In this document: positions 13,669-20,235 of the stretch, in pieces
Layout: every line of letters starts with the position of its first letter
Numbering within the stretch: position 1 is the stretch's first letter
IMG/VR virus record: IMGVR_UViG_3300048925_000666
Span: 1-54,344 of that record
Source: a virus
DNA: 54,344 nt
Reading direction: 5' to 3' (one strand)
Made by a program: the position numbers and the translations under genes
Notes under the pieces: generated by a model
Told to the model about the DNA's origin: nothing
The model's database searches: none
The model's input: the letters and a program-made list of their open reading frames with translations, nothing else

Positions 13669-14274
13669 TCAGTCGCTGGAACTGGATGAGCTGGTGCTAT
13701 CGCTCGATGAGGTGCACGAGCTGTCGCTGCTGCTGGAGTAGCTGCTTTCGCTGTAGCCGCCATGGCTGGTGTGGCTGCTGCAATGGGAACGAGATGGCGT
13801 GTCATCGCTTGCTGCGTAGATCGCCTGGCTGGTTGGGTTCAGAGGATGTAGCGGGTTGGTGTAGATGTCGTCGTGGCTGGAGTTACGCACGCTTAACGAA
13901 CTTGGTGCTTCACGTCGCGAGGAGCTTGGAGGCTGGCTGACCGTTGAGTTGATTACCGGCTCCCTCCGCGCTTCCTTGGTGGGGTTGCTGACAGTTCCTC
14001 GCGATGGTCTTGAGCTACTGACCGGTGAGCTGCCGGTCCGCTGCGCATGAGCCTGCTTCGGCTTTTTCTTTCGAGTCGCCAGGACAGCAATCAACTTGAT
14101 TGCGGCAGCGATGACCACCACGGCAATCACCAGAGCAAACAGACCCCAAAACGGAGCCGTCACCCAAAACCATGACCAGTCAATGTATCCGGTCAGCTTG
14201 AGAACGACGAACGCGATCCCGAGCAAGCCCAGGATGCTTATGCCGCCATTTGTTGAACTGCTATTTGCCGACAT
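13669..14274 (-). CDS. Membrane protein with Ser-rich C-terminal tail
   Basis: A 201-residue protein with two membrane segments (ISILGLLGIAFVVLKLTGYI and FWGLFALVIAVVVIAAAIKLI), a basic junction (TRKKKPKQ) and a long low-complexity tail that ends in almost pure Ser/Asp. The topology suggests both ends on the same side with the tail in the cytoplasm. TAGGAGCT precedes the ATG at 14274. The tail composition is unlike neighbouring proteins. Function unknown; proteins of this design occur with TerB neighbours in stress or phage-exclusion contexts, which is only suggestive. Confidence 0.75.
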   Translation of the reverse strand: MSANSSSTNGGISILGLLGIAFVVLKLTGYIDWSWFWVTAPFWGLFALVIAVVVIAAAIKLIAVLATRKKKPKQAHAQRTGSSPVSSSRPSRGTVSNPTKEARREPVINSTVSQPPSSSRREAPSSLSVRNSSHDDIYTNPLHPLNPTSQAIYAASDDTPSRSHCSSHTSHGGYSESSYSSSSDSSCTSSSDSTSSSSSSD

Positions 14275-14285
14275 TTCGACAGCTC

Positions 14286-14456
14286 CTATTTGGACTTTAG
14301 CAGCGGCCAGACCAGCAACAGGATCAGCACCGCGAGGAACCCGTCGGCGCACATGCTGATGACTCGGGACACCGAGTCGATCAGCACCACGCCAATGAGC
14401 AGACAGACGATGAGGAACGCCCGCAGGCGCTCCACCATTTCCCTGAACAGGGGCAT
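14286..14456 (-). CDS. 56-residue two-helix membrane protein
   Basis: Translating the minus strand gives MPLFREMVERLRAFLIVCLL and then a second hydrophobic helix (GFLAVLILLLVWPLL) ending in KSK. The stop lies 12 bases before the next start at 14274, within the space that gene's ribosome site needs, so the genes are tightly packed. The ATG at 14456 nearly touches the terB stop at 14457. Most likely a small inner-membrane partner of the neighbouring membrane protein. Confidence 0.7.
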   Translation of the reverse strand: MPLFREMVERLRAFLIVCLLIGVVLIDSVSRVISMCADGFLAVLILLLVWPLLKSK

Positions 14457-14891
14457 TTACAGATGGTCTTTCAGGTTCAGGCCCAGCAGCTTGGCGCTGC
14501 GCTCCAGGGCTTTCAGCTCCGCTTCTTCGATTTCGCCGTCCGCCTCGGCCACGGTCAGCATTACGTTGAGCACCGTCAGTGCTTCCTGCGGGCTGTGGGC
14601 CAGGTCGCCCAGCTCTTTCTCGGCGTTCTGGCGAAGGATGCGCGGGCCGGACTTGAAGTCGGTCTTGGCGCGGTCGATGGTGTTGGAAAGCTCCGCGCCG
14701 AAGCCTTGCAGCGCCGGGTTGTTGCTCAGGATGGTTTCGACCTTTTGCATTTCGACGTCTTCGAGATCTCCATCAGCCGCCGCCACGTAGATAGCGCCGT
14801 AGACAACAGCTTCCATCAGATCGCGGTTTGCCAGCTTGGACACAGCAGCGCGTGCCTGGCCGGATTTCTTACCGAACAATTTGCCTAACAT
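14457..14891 (-). CDS. TerB-family protein
   Basis: A 144-residue all-helical protein with the paired acidic TerB signatures VAAADGDLEDVE and VAEADGEIEEAE, which in TerB family proteins bind metal ions. The start MLGKLFGKKSGQ is basic. TerB proteins are linked to tellurite and colicin/phage resistance modules and to membrane complexes; here two membrane proteins follow in the same operon, so a small membrane-associated module is plausible. Confidence 0.88.
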   Translation of the reverse strand: MLGKLFGKKSGQARAAVSKLANRDLMEAVVYGAIYVAAADGDLEDVEMQKVETILSNNPALQGFGAELSNTIDRAKTDFKSGPRILRQNAEKELGDLAHSPQEALTVLNVMLTVAEADGEIEEAELKALERSAKLLGLNLKDHL

Positions 14892-14969
14892 GGTGATGCC
14901 TCAGGTTGGGGGATTTCCCAATGCAGCCTGTCGCCAAGCTGCATCAGTGAAATTTCCGTGCAGGCTGGT

Positions 14970-15242
14970 TCAGTCTTCGTCTTCCACATCGAGCATCTTT
15001 TCGATATCGGCCGCTGCGGGCTTCTTCCAGTTTCTGATCTGGCCAGTTTCCAAATCGATATCCAGTTCCAGGTAGTCGCCGTAGTGATTCCCGGGGAAGA
15101 AACCGGGCACGTAGCCCTCGTAATTTCCGACCACGTCGCCTTGGGCGTCGACCAAACCAGCTGTGAATCGGTCGCTGACCTTGATATGCAACTTGAGCAA
15201 GGTCACGTCGACCTGGACCGTTTTCTTCTGGTTGATTTGCAT
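14970..15242 (-). CDS. Conserved-looking phage protein, beta-rich
   Basis: A 90-residue protein (MQINQKKTVQVDVTLLKLHI...) with VPGFFPGNHYGDYLELDIDL and GQIRNWKKPAAADIE. The YLELDIDLETGQIRNW pattern is one I associate with small early proteins of Pseudomonas phages, of unknown role. CAGGAGTCAGCAGC precedes the ATG. It is the first clear gene read from pL. Confidence 0.75.
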   Translation of the reverse strand: MQINQKKTVQVDVTLLKLHIKVSDRFTAGLVDAQGDVVGNYEGYVPGFFPGNHYGDYLELDIDLETGQIRNWKKPAAADIEKMLDVEDED

Positions 15243-15502
15243 GCTGCTGACTCCTGTTGATTTCCCGTCTGGCCCTCAACCTCGAAGGCCAGCCAGTGAA
15301 ACCTGGTAGCGCTACGCCGCCGATGGCTTCGCGCTTTCGTGTCGTCGGCCTTGAGCTTCCCTGTTCACTCCGCGTAGATCGGCTTCGACGGTGTGGTCAT
15401 TGGGTCATATGTTCGCTACACGACTGCTGACTGCAGCTCGGTGGCCCGGTTGGTGGTGGGCAGTCTGTCGTGGGTTGCCGGTCCGTGTTCCGGCTGGGCT
15501 TG

Positions 15503-15620
15503 CTACTTCATTGGCAGGTTCCTCCTATGGTGTTTGGTCCTCCCCATGCGCATCGCCGGATTCATATCTCTGCCCAGGTCACGCATTTCGTGTTCGGCGT
15601 TCTTCCCGAGTGGCTTGCAT
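15503..15620 (-). other. Short Arg-rich overlapping frames in the pL leader
   Basis: A 13-codon frame at 15620-15579 (MQATREERRTRNA) follows GCGAGGACGCC. A 27-codon frame at 15586-15503 (MRDLGRDMNPAMRMGRTKHH...) overlaps it in the -2/+1 register. The second ends in TAGGAGG, ATG AAG TAG, that is, a two-codon frame with its own good ribosome site. Arg-rich N-termini are the hallmark of lambdoid N antiterminators; together the pieces look like a shortened or frameshifted N. This is weak evidence. Confidence 0.3.
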
Positions 15621-15732
15621 GGTTTGGCGTCCTCGCGATGTGGCGAGTCCGGCAGCTATCCAGAGGCTGCGTGGGCGACGATTTAGCTTGTCCCGACCCA
15701 TTGGGTACGTCGCGGTGGTCACGTCAGGTTTT

Positions 15733-15756
15733 GAAAGAGCGGCGGGGCGCCGCCCC
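15733..15756 (-). promoter_or_regulatory. boxA-like element and hairpin (nut-like site)
   Basis: On the minus-strand transcript a GGGGCGGCGCCCC hairpin (15744-15756) is followed by CGCTCTTTC (15733-15741), which matches the boxA consensus CGCTCTTTA at eight of nine bases. It lies about 40 bases after the predicted pL start, where lambda has nutL. A weaker stem, ACCC AAT GGGT, follows. Confidence 0.5.
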
Positions 15757-15785
15757 TTCGCCGTGTTGTCGCTGGCGATGGGTTT

Positions 15786-15849
15786 AATTTAGCCACGCGC
15801 TAAAATTACGTCAATAGCTCATAGCTAAATAATTTAGCTGTGCGTGAAA
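15786..15849 (-). promoter_or_regulatory. Early left promoter pL and operators OL1-OL3
   Basis: Minus-strand -35 TTGACG (15809-15814) and -10 TAAATT (15786-15791) are 17 bases apart. Three copies of a 17-base operator overlap them: TTTAGC-CACGC-GCTAAA (15788-15804, perfect arms), AATAGC-TCATA-GCTAAA (15813-15829) and TTTAGC-TGTGC-GTGAAA (15833-15849). The same motif occurs between cI and cro, so this is the left operator of the prophage repressor. Confidence 0.8.
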
Positions 15850-15905
15850 TTTATCTTTCGCGAAGTCGAGAGAGTCAATACGACGGATATCTAAGGGGAG
15901 GGGTC

Positions 15906-15960
15906 TTTACGCGGCGATTAGCATCAGGCTAATATTCTGAAACACTGTATGTACATACAG
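15906..15960 (+). promoter_or_regulatory. Promoter with LexA box upstream of the DUF1654 gene
   Basis: TTTACG (15906-15911) and TAATAT (15930-15935) are 18 bases apart. CTGTATGTACATACAG at 15945-15960 is a perfectly symmetrical LexA box placed over the expected transcription start, 20 bases before the ATG. SOS induction should switch this gene on. Confidence 0.85.
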
Positions 15961-15980
15961 CATTAACGAGGGAGGTGTTC

Positions 15981-16301
15981 ATGGCAGTGCAGGGAAAAAT
16001 AAAGACGTCGCAGCCAACCCAGATGTCCGGCGTTGAGCGTCTTACGTTGAGGGTTTCCAGCATGATTAACCACCCGATCGCCCAGGATCGGAAGTGGGCA
16101 AAAATTCATCGGCTTGATACGGACGGCGATCGCGAGTGGGACGAGGTAATGGGCGTGCTTGCCGAGGTTGACGGCATTGAAATGACGTTTAACGACGAGG
16201 ACGAGTCCGTAACATTGAGCTGGGAAGCTCCTGATGATGAAGATCCTCGCGTCGAGGATCGCGCTGAACTTGATGCCTTGGAAGAGCCTGCGCCTTTCTA
16301 A
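15981..16301 (+). CDS. DUF1654 family protein, SOS-controlled
   Basis: A 106-residue soluble protein of a family largely limited to Pseudomonas: the core SGVERLTLRVSSMINHPIAQ and WDEVMGVLAEVDGIEMTFND fit DUF1654. The C-terminus is very acidic. GAGGGAGGTGTTC precedes ATG 15981; a GTG six bases earlier lies within that site. It sits alone on the plus strand between OL and the toxin-antitoxin operon, with a LexA box in front and a terminator behind, so it should be expressed on DNA damage even in the lysogen. Confidence 0.8.
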   Translation: MAVQGKIKTSQPTQMSGVERLTLRVSSMINHPIAQDRKWAKIHRLDTDGDREWDEVMGVLAEVDGIEMTFNDEDESVTLSWEAPDDEDPRVEDRAELDALEEPAPF

Positions 16302-16308
16302 CCTGCAC

Positions 16309-16338
16309 AAAAAAGCCCGCCCAAATGGCGGGCTCTTT
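16309..16338 (+). terminator. Bidirectional intrinsic terminator
   Basis: AAAAAAGCCCGCC AAAT GGCGGGCTCTTTT: an eight-base-pair GC stem with A-run before and T-run after. It ends the DUF1654 message on one strand and the secB-like operon on the other. Confidence 0.85.
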
Positions 16339-16349
16339 TCAGCCGTTGG

Positions 16350-16799
16350 TTACACAGGCGGGGCTATTTTCTTTTTACGGGTAGCCGGCTTCTTTTTGGG
16401 TGGCGCTTGTGGCGGTGCATATGGGAAATCGATCGAGTTGGCCCCTAAAAGCTCCAGCAAAGGCTTAGCTACATTGCGCAAATAGGGGTAAAGCAACGAC
16501 CCAAGCTCATATGGGGCCTCCCTGGTTGCAAGGGCGGATACGCCCTCAGGGGTTATGACCTGAAATGTGCCAATCACGCTGATTTCAAAAAATGGAGAAC
16601 CATCATTTATTGAAGTCTGCAGCTTGACCCGAACGTCGACGTAGTCGTCGAGCTCGATTTCACTAGGTGAACGACTGATTGCAACGTGAAACCTTGCGTC
16701 GTAGCCATCCTCGCCATCATCTTCAAACGATGGCTCAAAAGGCACCCCTCGGATTTCTTCGACCTTGACCAGGTCGAGTCGGACGTCATATAGGTTCAT
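16350..16799 (-). CDS. SecB-like chaperone of a toxin-antitoxin-chaperone system
   Basis: A 149-residue SecB-fold protein: strands in the N-terminal half (MNLYDVRLDLVKVEEI, FHVAISR, FFEISVIGTFQVI), then ATREAPYELGSLLYPYLRNV and LLELLGANSIDFPY, which parallel the SecB helix and the GGFPPL...PVNF region. It ends in a Lys/Pro-rich basic tail, unlike the zinc-binding tail of housekeeping SecB. Its start overlaps the hicB stop (ATGA). In known TAC systems such a chaperone folds and protects the antitoxin; when it is titrated or lost, the antitoxin is degraded and the toxin freed. Confidence 0.8.
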   Translation of the reverse strand: MNLYDVRLDLVKVEEIRGVPFEPSFEDDGEDGYDARFHVAISRSPSEIELDDYVDVRVKLQTSINDGSPFFEISVIGTFQVITPEGVSALATREAPYELGSLLYPYLRNVAKPLLELLGANSIDFPYAPPQAPPKKKPATRKKKIAPPV

Positions 16800-17242
16800 T
16801 TTACTAAGCTCAAGAAGACTTTTTGAGTAGTCCTGCGTTCATGCACAGTGAAGGAGCCTTCATAGTCCATCTGCTCAGGGTAGTGGTGGTGAACCTCTTG
16901 ATGCCGACCATGAATGTGACACTCAATCGCATCCTTCACCAGATCGTTAAGGCTCTTATCCTCGCGGACTGCTTGGCGTGCGGCGTCTCGATGCAAATCT
17001 CGGCCAATACGAACGTTGAATGTCCCAGAAAACGGCTTGTTAGGCTCAACGCCTAGGTCCGCGCAGGTTTCGAGATAGTCTTCCACTGCCTCCACGAATG
17101 CCTCGTGCAGACCCACGGGACTCTCTGCTTCGAAGCTGACCAGATCATTTATGTGAAGAATTTTTCCAAATAAGACGTTGTTTTCAAAGGAAAACTCCAC
17201 TGATCCCTGAAATCCCTTATGCTCAAGAATCTGCTTGCTCAT
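16796..17242 (-). CDS. hicB: HicB-type antitoxin with extended C-terminal tail
   Basis: The 148-residue antitoxin has the HicB partial RNase-H-like domain (about 1-72, with FGKILHINDLVSFEAESPVGL and AFVEAVEDYLETCADLG) and a ribbon-helix-helix DNA-binding part (about 73-110, FNVRIGRDLHRDAARQAVREDKSLNDLVKDAI contains it). Family members of this type usually stop near there. This one has about 38 more residues, His-rich then FTVHERRTTQKVFLSLVK. Such C-terminal tails are the chaperone addiction segments of known TAC antitoxins. It overlaps both neighbours by ATGA and should repress the operon. Confidence 0.88.
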   Translation of the reverse strand: MSKQILEHKGFQGSVEFSFENNVLFGKILHINDLVSFEAESPVGLHEAFVEAVEDYLETCADLGVEPNKPFSGTFNVRIGRDLHRDAARQAVREDKSLNDLVKDAIECHIHGRHQEVHHHYPEQMDYEGSFTVHERRTTQKVFLSLVK

Positions 17243-17493
17243 TTCATATGCCCTTGCGATATAAGAGCTTCTTTCACCAGCTCAATCTGATATTCCAATA
17301 AGGTGCCGTCAGGGTGACGTTTATGCAGCAAAATCTTGTGCTTGGTCTCGCTCACAAATTTTTTGCGCGACCCTGACCCCTCCAGTTCGGAGTAGCCGTA
17401 CGACTTAAGCAATCTGACAAGGTCTTCCCAAGAAAAATCCTTGGGGGGAGGACGACGACCAAAGTCGTCTCTGAGCTTCTGCAGCTTGCTCAT
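17239..17493 (-). CDS. hicA: HicA-type toxin (mRNA interferase)
   Basis: An 84-residue dsRBD-fold protein: SWEDLVRLLKSYGYSELEGS followed by GSRKKFVSE and KILLHKRHPDGTLLEYQIEL, the pattern of HicA toxins of the GSR type, in which the HxxHP region follows the second strand. HicA toxins cleave mRNA and stop growth until HicB neutralises them. I start at ATG 17493 (MSKLQKL); a longer frame adds nine unlikely residues. It is first in the hicA-hicB-secB operon, toxin first as usual for hic loci. Confidence 0.88.
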   Translation of the reverse strand: MSKLQKLRDDFGRRPPPKDFSWEDLVRLLKSYGYSELEGSGSRKKFVSETKHKILLHKRHPDGTLLEYQIELVKEALISQGHMK

Positions 17494-17516
17494 ATGACAA
17501 CACCTGAACTGCATGT

Positions 17517-17535
17517 GCAACTATAGTTCAGTTGC
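17517..17535. promoter_or_regulatory. Inverted repeat upstream of hicA
   Basis: GCAAC-TATAGTTCA-GTTGC, containing AACTATAGTT, lies 24 bases before the hicA ATG. It is a reasonable candidate for HicB autoregulation through its ribbon-helix-helix domain. The rest of the gap up to cI (17536-17731) shows nothing definite. Confidence 0.4.
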
Positions 17536-17731
17536 TGCCGTAGCTGCAAATTTGATGTACGAGCGGTTGAGCTTTTGGCTCTACCTACCATGGTAATGAT
17601 TGGGCGTTCCATACCGCGTCCATGAAAAGAGTGAAATCTGGCGTCGCCTGGAGTCTCACGTCACCCGGCTCTGCTAGGGATTTTGATCGTTTTTTTGGAT
17701 CCTGCAATAGCAAGCTTCGCCTTCGACTAAG

Positions 17732-18586
17732 TCATGCCTTTCTGGCATTCCAGATCAGCAGCACCTTCGCATGGATCGTCACGTCATCGATTCGGGCTGT
17801 CTGATTCTCATAGTGCTGGTTGTCTGAGATCAGTCGGTAATGCTCTTCATCCAGTCGCATAACTCGCTTGATGTACAGCTCGTTGTGCCAGGTTAGGACG
17901 TAAATGCCCTCGCCGATGAAGTCCTGAACGCCCTTGTCCACGATCACCATGTCTTTGTCGTTGATCGTCCCGGCCATGCTCTCGCCCCAGCCATTGATCA
18001 TGCCGAGCGACGTGTTAGACGTGTAGGTGACGCCCTTTTCACGCAGGATGTCTTCCCGGACCACCAGATTGCGCACGACCTCCTGATAGTCGGGCGGCAC
18101 CTGGCCGTGGCCCATCGCCGCGCGAATGTCGTACTGGGGAATCACGATTTCATCGTTGGTAGGCTTGAGGCTGGAAATGTTGGCTGTAACAACGTCAGTA
18201 GGCCCATCGTCCGGCTCCTCGGCAGCGGCAACAATTCTGTCCCGCGCTTCAACTGTCAAGCCTTTCACCTTCGCCAGCATCCGCTTCACCTGGTCAGCGG
18301 CGGTGGGAGAGGCCGATTGTTCTTGGATAGTCAACGAATCAACTGATTTTGTAACCGGGTAGCGGTCCCCTTCGACAGCTGACACAGAGTCGAACCAACC
18401 TCGCGGCAGGTTCTCGACTGCCTCGATACGGCGCGCAACATCGTCGCCCAGATTTTTCGCCGTTTTGTCGGAAAGGATCTGACTTAGGTGAGCAGGCGCC
18501 ATCCCCCAGCGATCAGCGCACGCGCCTTTCTTCTGGCTGCCTATCAGCTTGATCAGCTGCTGCTTGCGAATTTCGTAGATATCCAT
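17732..18586 (-). CDS. cI: Prophage repressor CI (HTH plus S24 peptidase)
   Basis: The 284-residue repressor has an XRE helix-turn-helix (about 20-60, GACADRWGMAPAHLSQILSD), a linker and a LexA/S24 peptidase domain with the catalytic Ser in NGWGESMAGT and Lys in ELYIKRVM. The expected self-cleavage site is MG in IRAAMGHGQVP. It should hold the lysogenic state by binding OL and OR, and cleave itself with RecA after DNA damage. I start at ATG 18586 (MDIYEIRK); upstream residues in the open frame read through the operators. Divergent from cro. Confidence 0.92.
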   Translation of the reverse strand: MDIYEIRKQQLIKLIGSQKKGACADRWGMAPAHLSQILSDKTAKNLGDDVARRIEAVENLPRGWFDSVSAVEGDRYPVTKSVDSLTIQEQSASPTAADQVKRMLAKVKGLTVEARDRIVAAAEEPDDGPTDVVTANISSLKPTNDEIVIPQYDIRAAMGHGQVPPDYQEVVRNLVVREDILREKGVTYTSNTSLGMINGWGESMAGTINDKDMVIVDKGVQDFIGEGIYVLTWHNELYIKRVMRLDEEHYRLISDNQHYENQTARIDDVTIHAKVLLIWNARKA

Positions 18587-18605
18587 CTGGGCAAGAATGC
18601 CAGTG

Positions 18606-18673
18606 TTTAGCTCAATGCTAAATGTGCCCACAGCTAAATATTCCTTGCTCTGATATTAGCCCTAAGCTAAATT
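18606..18673. promoter_or_regulatory. Right operator region and promoter pR
   Basis: Operators: TTTAGC-TCAAT-GCTAAA (18606-18622, perfect arms), a degenerate site with one good half, GCTAAA (18622-18638), and ATTAGC-CCTAA-GCTAAA (18655-18671). pR: TTGCTC (18645-18650), 17 bases, TAAATT (18668-18673), the same -10 as pL. The last operator covers the pR spacer and -10, so repressor there blocks cro; the leftmost lies nearest the cI start. Confidence 0.8.
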
Positions 18674-18697
18674 TCTCCTATGTTTAGGAGAATCCCT

Positions 18698-18934
18698 ATG
18701 AATGACCATCTGCGCGACTGGCTCGCCAACGCCAGCACCAGTCGCCGTAAAGAAGTTGCCGATGCCGCAAAAACCACCGTTGGCCATCTTTGGCAGCTTG
18801 CAGGTGGACACCGGAAAGCATCTGCCGAACTCGCTGAAAGGCTTCAAGACGCTTCCAGCGGGGAGATCACTATTGCGGGCCTTCGTCCTGATTTGATCGA
18901 CCTTGCCCACAAGGTTTTGCTCGGCGCCGCCTAA
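18698..18934 (+). CDS. cro: Cro-like repressor (YdaS/Cro type HTH)
   Basis: A 78-residue helix-turn-helix protein (RRKEVADAAKTTVGHLWQLAGGHRKAS) of the YdaS/Cro sort, first gene of the rightward operon. AGGAG lies seven bases before ATG 18698. It should compete with CI at the shared operators and favour lytic growth. The YdaS similarity is common for Pseudomonas prophage Cro proteins and does not by itself imply a toxin-antitoxin role. Confidence 0.8.
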   Translation: MNDHLRDWLANASTSRRKEVADAAKTTVGHLWQLAGGHRKASAELAERLQDASSGEITIAGLRPDLIDLAHKVLLGAA

Positions 18935-19006
18935 CTCCTCTGGCGTAGTCACATCTTGCAACGCGTGATGGCATGCAGCCACTGAAACAAAATCGAGGTT
19001 TTACGA

Positions 19007-19429
19007 ATGGACGAATTTCTGCGGGCTTGCCAAAGCGCGGTCCTGGACAACGAAGCGAAGACGCTGGCCGGCCAGATGGGCGTTCCTCACGTGAGCCTGC
19101 TCCAGCGCGCAAACCCCGACAACGATGCTCATCACCTGACCATTGAGCACTTGTTCGGGATTCTGCTCCACACCGGCGACATGCGTCCGCTCGCCGCTCT
19201 GGCCGACCAGTTCGGTTTCGACCTGGTCGCCAAGGCTGCGCCAGCGCCCAGAGCACTGACGTCATCGCTGCTGCATGTCTCGAAGGAAATCGCTGATCTG
19301 ACGCTGGCTGTGCACGAAGCACTGGCGGACAACCACGTTTCCCAGATCGAGAAGCAGGCCATCCGAAAAGAAATTGATCACGTTCGGCATGAGCTCGACG
19401 TGATGGAAGAGTCGGTCAAGGTCGCCTGA
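19007..19429 (+). CDS. CII-like phage regulatory protein
   Basis: A 140-residue protein matching the CP76/CII-type phage regulator pattern: DEFLRACQSAVLDNEAKTLAGQMGVPHVSLLQRAN, a helix-turn-helix that pairs with HHLTIEHLFGILLHTGD, then a helical oligomerisation region. It follows cro by 72 bases. Lambda CII activates pRE and pint; whether this family does the same is not established, so the name marks position and family only. Confidence 0.75.
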   Translation: MDEFLRACQSAVLDNEAKTLAGQMGVPHVSLLQRANPDNDAHHLTIEHLFGILLHTGDMRPLAALADQFGFDLVAKAAPAPRALTSSLLHVSKEIADLTLAVHEALADNHVSQIEKQAIRKEIDHVRHELDVMEESVKVA

Positions 19430-19443
19430 ATCGCAGGCAATAA

Positions 19444-19471
19444 AAAAGCCGGTGGCTAGACCGGCTTCTTC
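19444..19471 (+). terminator. Terminator-like hairpin in the early right operon
   Basis: AAAAAGCCGGT GGCTAG ACCGGCTTCTTC: a seven-base stem with a weak T-rich tail. It lies between the CII-like gene and the antirepressor, like the tR sites downstream of cro in lambda, and would limit early transcription of the replication genes. Confidence 0.6.
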
Positions 19472-19494
19472 AACAACACTTGTGAGGTCCGATT

Positions 19495-20235
19495 ATGCAC
19501 ACCACGGCCACCCAGAGCAATAGCCCCCCTGATTCGTCAGTTTTCCACACTCAGCAAACCATGATGTGTCAGTTAATGTCGTCGCGCGAGATCGCAGACT
19601 TGACCGGCAAGGGTCACAGCCATGTTCTTCGTGACATACGCAAAATGCTGGAGTCTTTGAAAGATGATCCATCTATGGATCATGTCCGGGAGCATAAGGA
19701 TGCCCGCGGTTACACGTCGGAGATCAGCCTTGACCGTGATCTGACTGACACCCTGTTGACTGGCTACAGCGCAAAAATGCGTATTGCCGTCATCCGCCGC
19801 TGGCGCGAACTGGAAGAGCAGGCCACGCCCCGCATCCCTGCGAACTTCGCCGAGGCCCTGCAACTGGCCGCTGACCAGGCACGCGAGAACACCCGCTTGC
19901 TGGGCCTGATCGAGTTGCAGGCCCCGAAGGTTGCCGCCATCAAGCGTCTGGCTGCCGCCGAGGGTGCGATCTGCATCACCGACGCCGCCAAGCAGCTCGG
20001 CATTCCACCGCACAAACTCTTCGACTGGATGCAGGCCAACCGCTGGATTTACCGCCGTGGTGGCTCTACCCGCTGGATCGCCATGGAGCCGCGCATAAAG
20101 TCCGGCTACCTGAAGCACAAGGTCACTGCACTCAAGCCAGACACCGAAACCGGAGTAGAGCGCGCTGCATTTCAACCCCTCGTCACCCCAAAGGGCCTGA
20201 CTCGTCTCGCCGAACTCTTTCAGGAGGCTGTGTGA
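19495..20235 (+). CDS. Rha-type antirepressor with KilAC domain
   Basis: A 246-residue protein. N-terminal part (about 25-110): MSSREIADLTGKGHSHVLRD and RWRELEEQ are typical of the Rha phage regulatory domain. C-terminal part (about 150-240): ITDAAKQLGIPPHKLFDWMQANRWIYRR and the RIKSGYLKHKVT end are the KilAC (ANT) DNA-binding domain. Proteins of this make-up act as antirepressors or regulators of lytic genes. Its stop overlaps the next start by one base, with AGGAGG for the next gene inside its end. Confidence 0.88.
   Translation: MHTTATQSNSPPDSSVFHTQQTMMCQLMSSREIADLTGKGHSHVLRDIRKMLESLKDDPSMDHVREHKDARGYTSEISLDRDLTDTLLTGYSAKMRIAVIRRWRELEEQATPRIPANFAEALQLAADQARENTRLLGLIELQAPKVAAIKRLAAAEGAICITDAAKQLGIPPHKLFDWMQANRWIYRRGGSTRWIAMEPRIKSGYLKHKVTALKPDTETGVERAAFQPLVTPKGLTRLAELFQEAV

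Larger units (their letters stand above)
15243..15785 (-). other. Long pL leader without a clear gene
   Basis: About 540 bases lie between pL and the first clear gene. On the minus strand they contain a GC hairpin, a boxA-like element and a few very short Arg-rich frames. Plus-strand frames here (up to 133 codons) have no start signals and unlikely composition. A long antitermination leader or a decayed N-type gene best fits its position. Confidence 0.5.

Noticed and set aside
15391-15792. Plus-strand frames of 97-133 codons in the pL leader
   Set aside because: Trp/Arg/Ser-rich odd composition, no ribosome site, and opposite to pL; read as non-coding leader.
17622-17804. Plus-strand 60-codon frame between hicA and cI
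   Set aside because: No ribosome site and it overlaps the cI 3' end; nothing protein-like.
18698-19429. cro and CII-like genes as a YdaS/YdaT toxin-antitoxin pair
   Set aside because: The position after pR and the shared operators fit a Cro role, and the next protein matches the CP76/CII family rather than YdaT.
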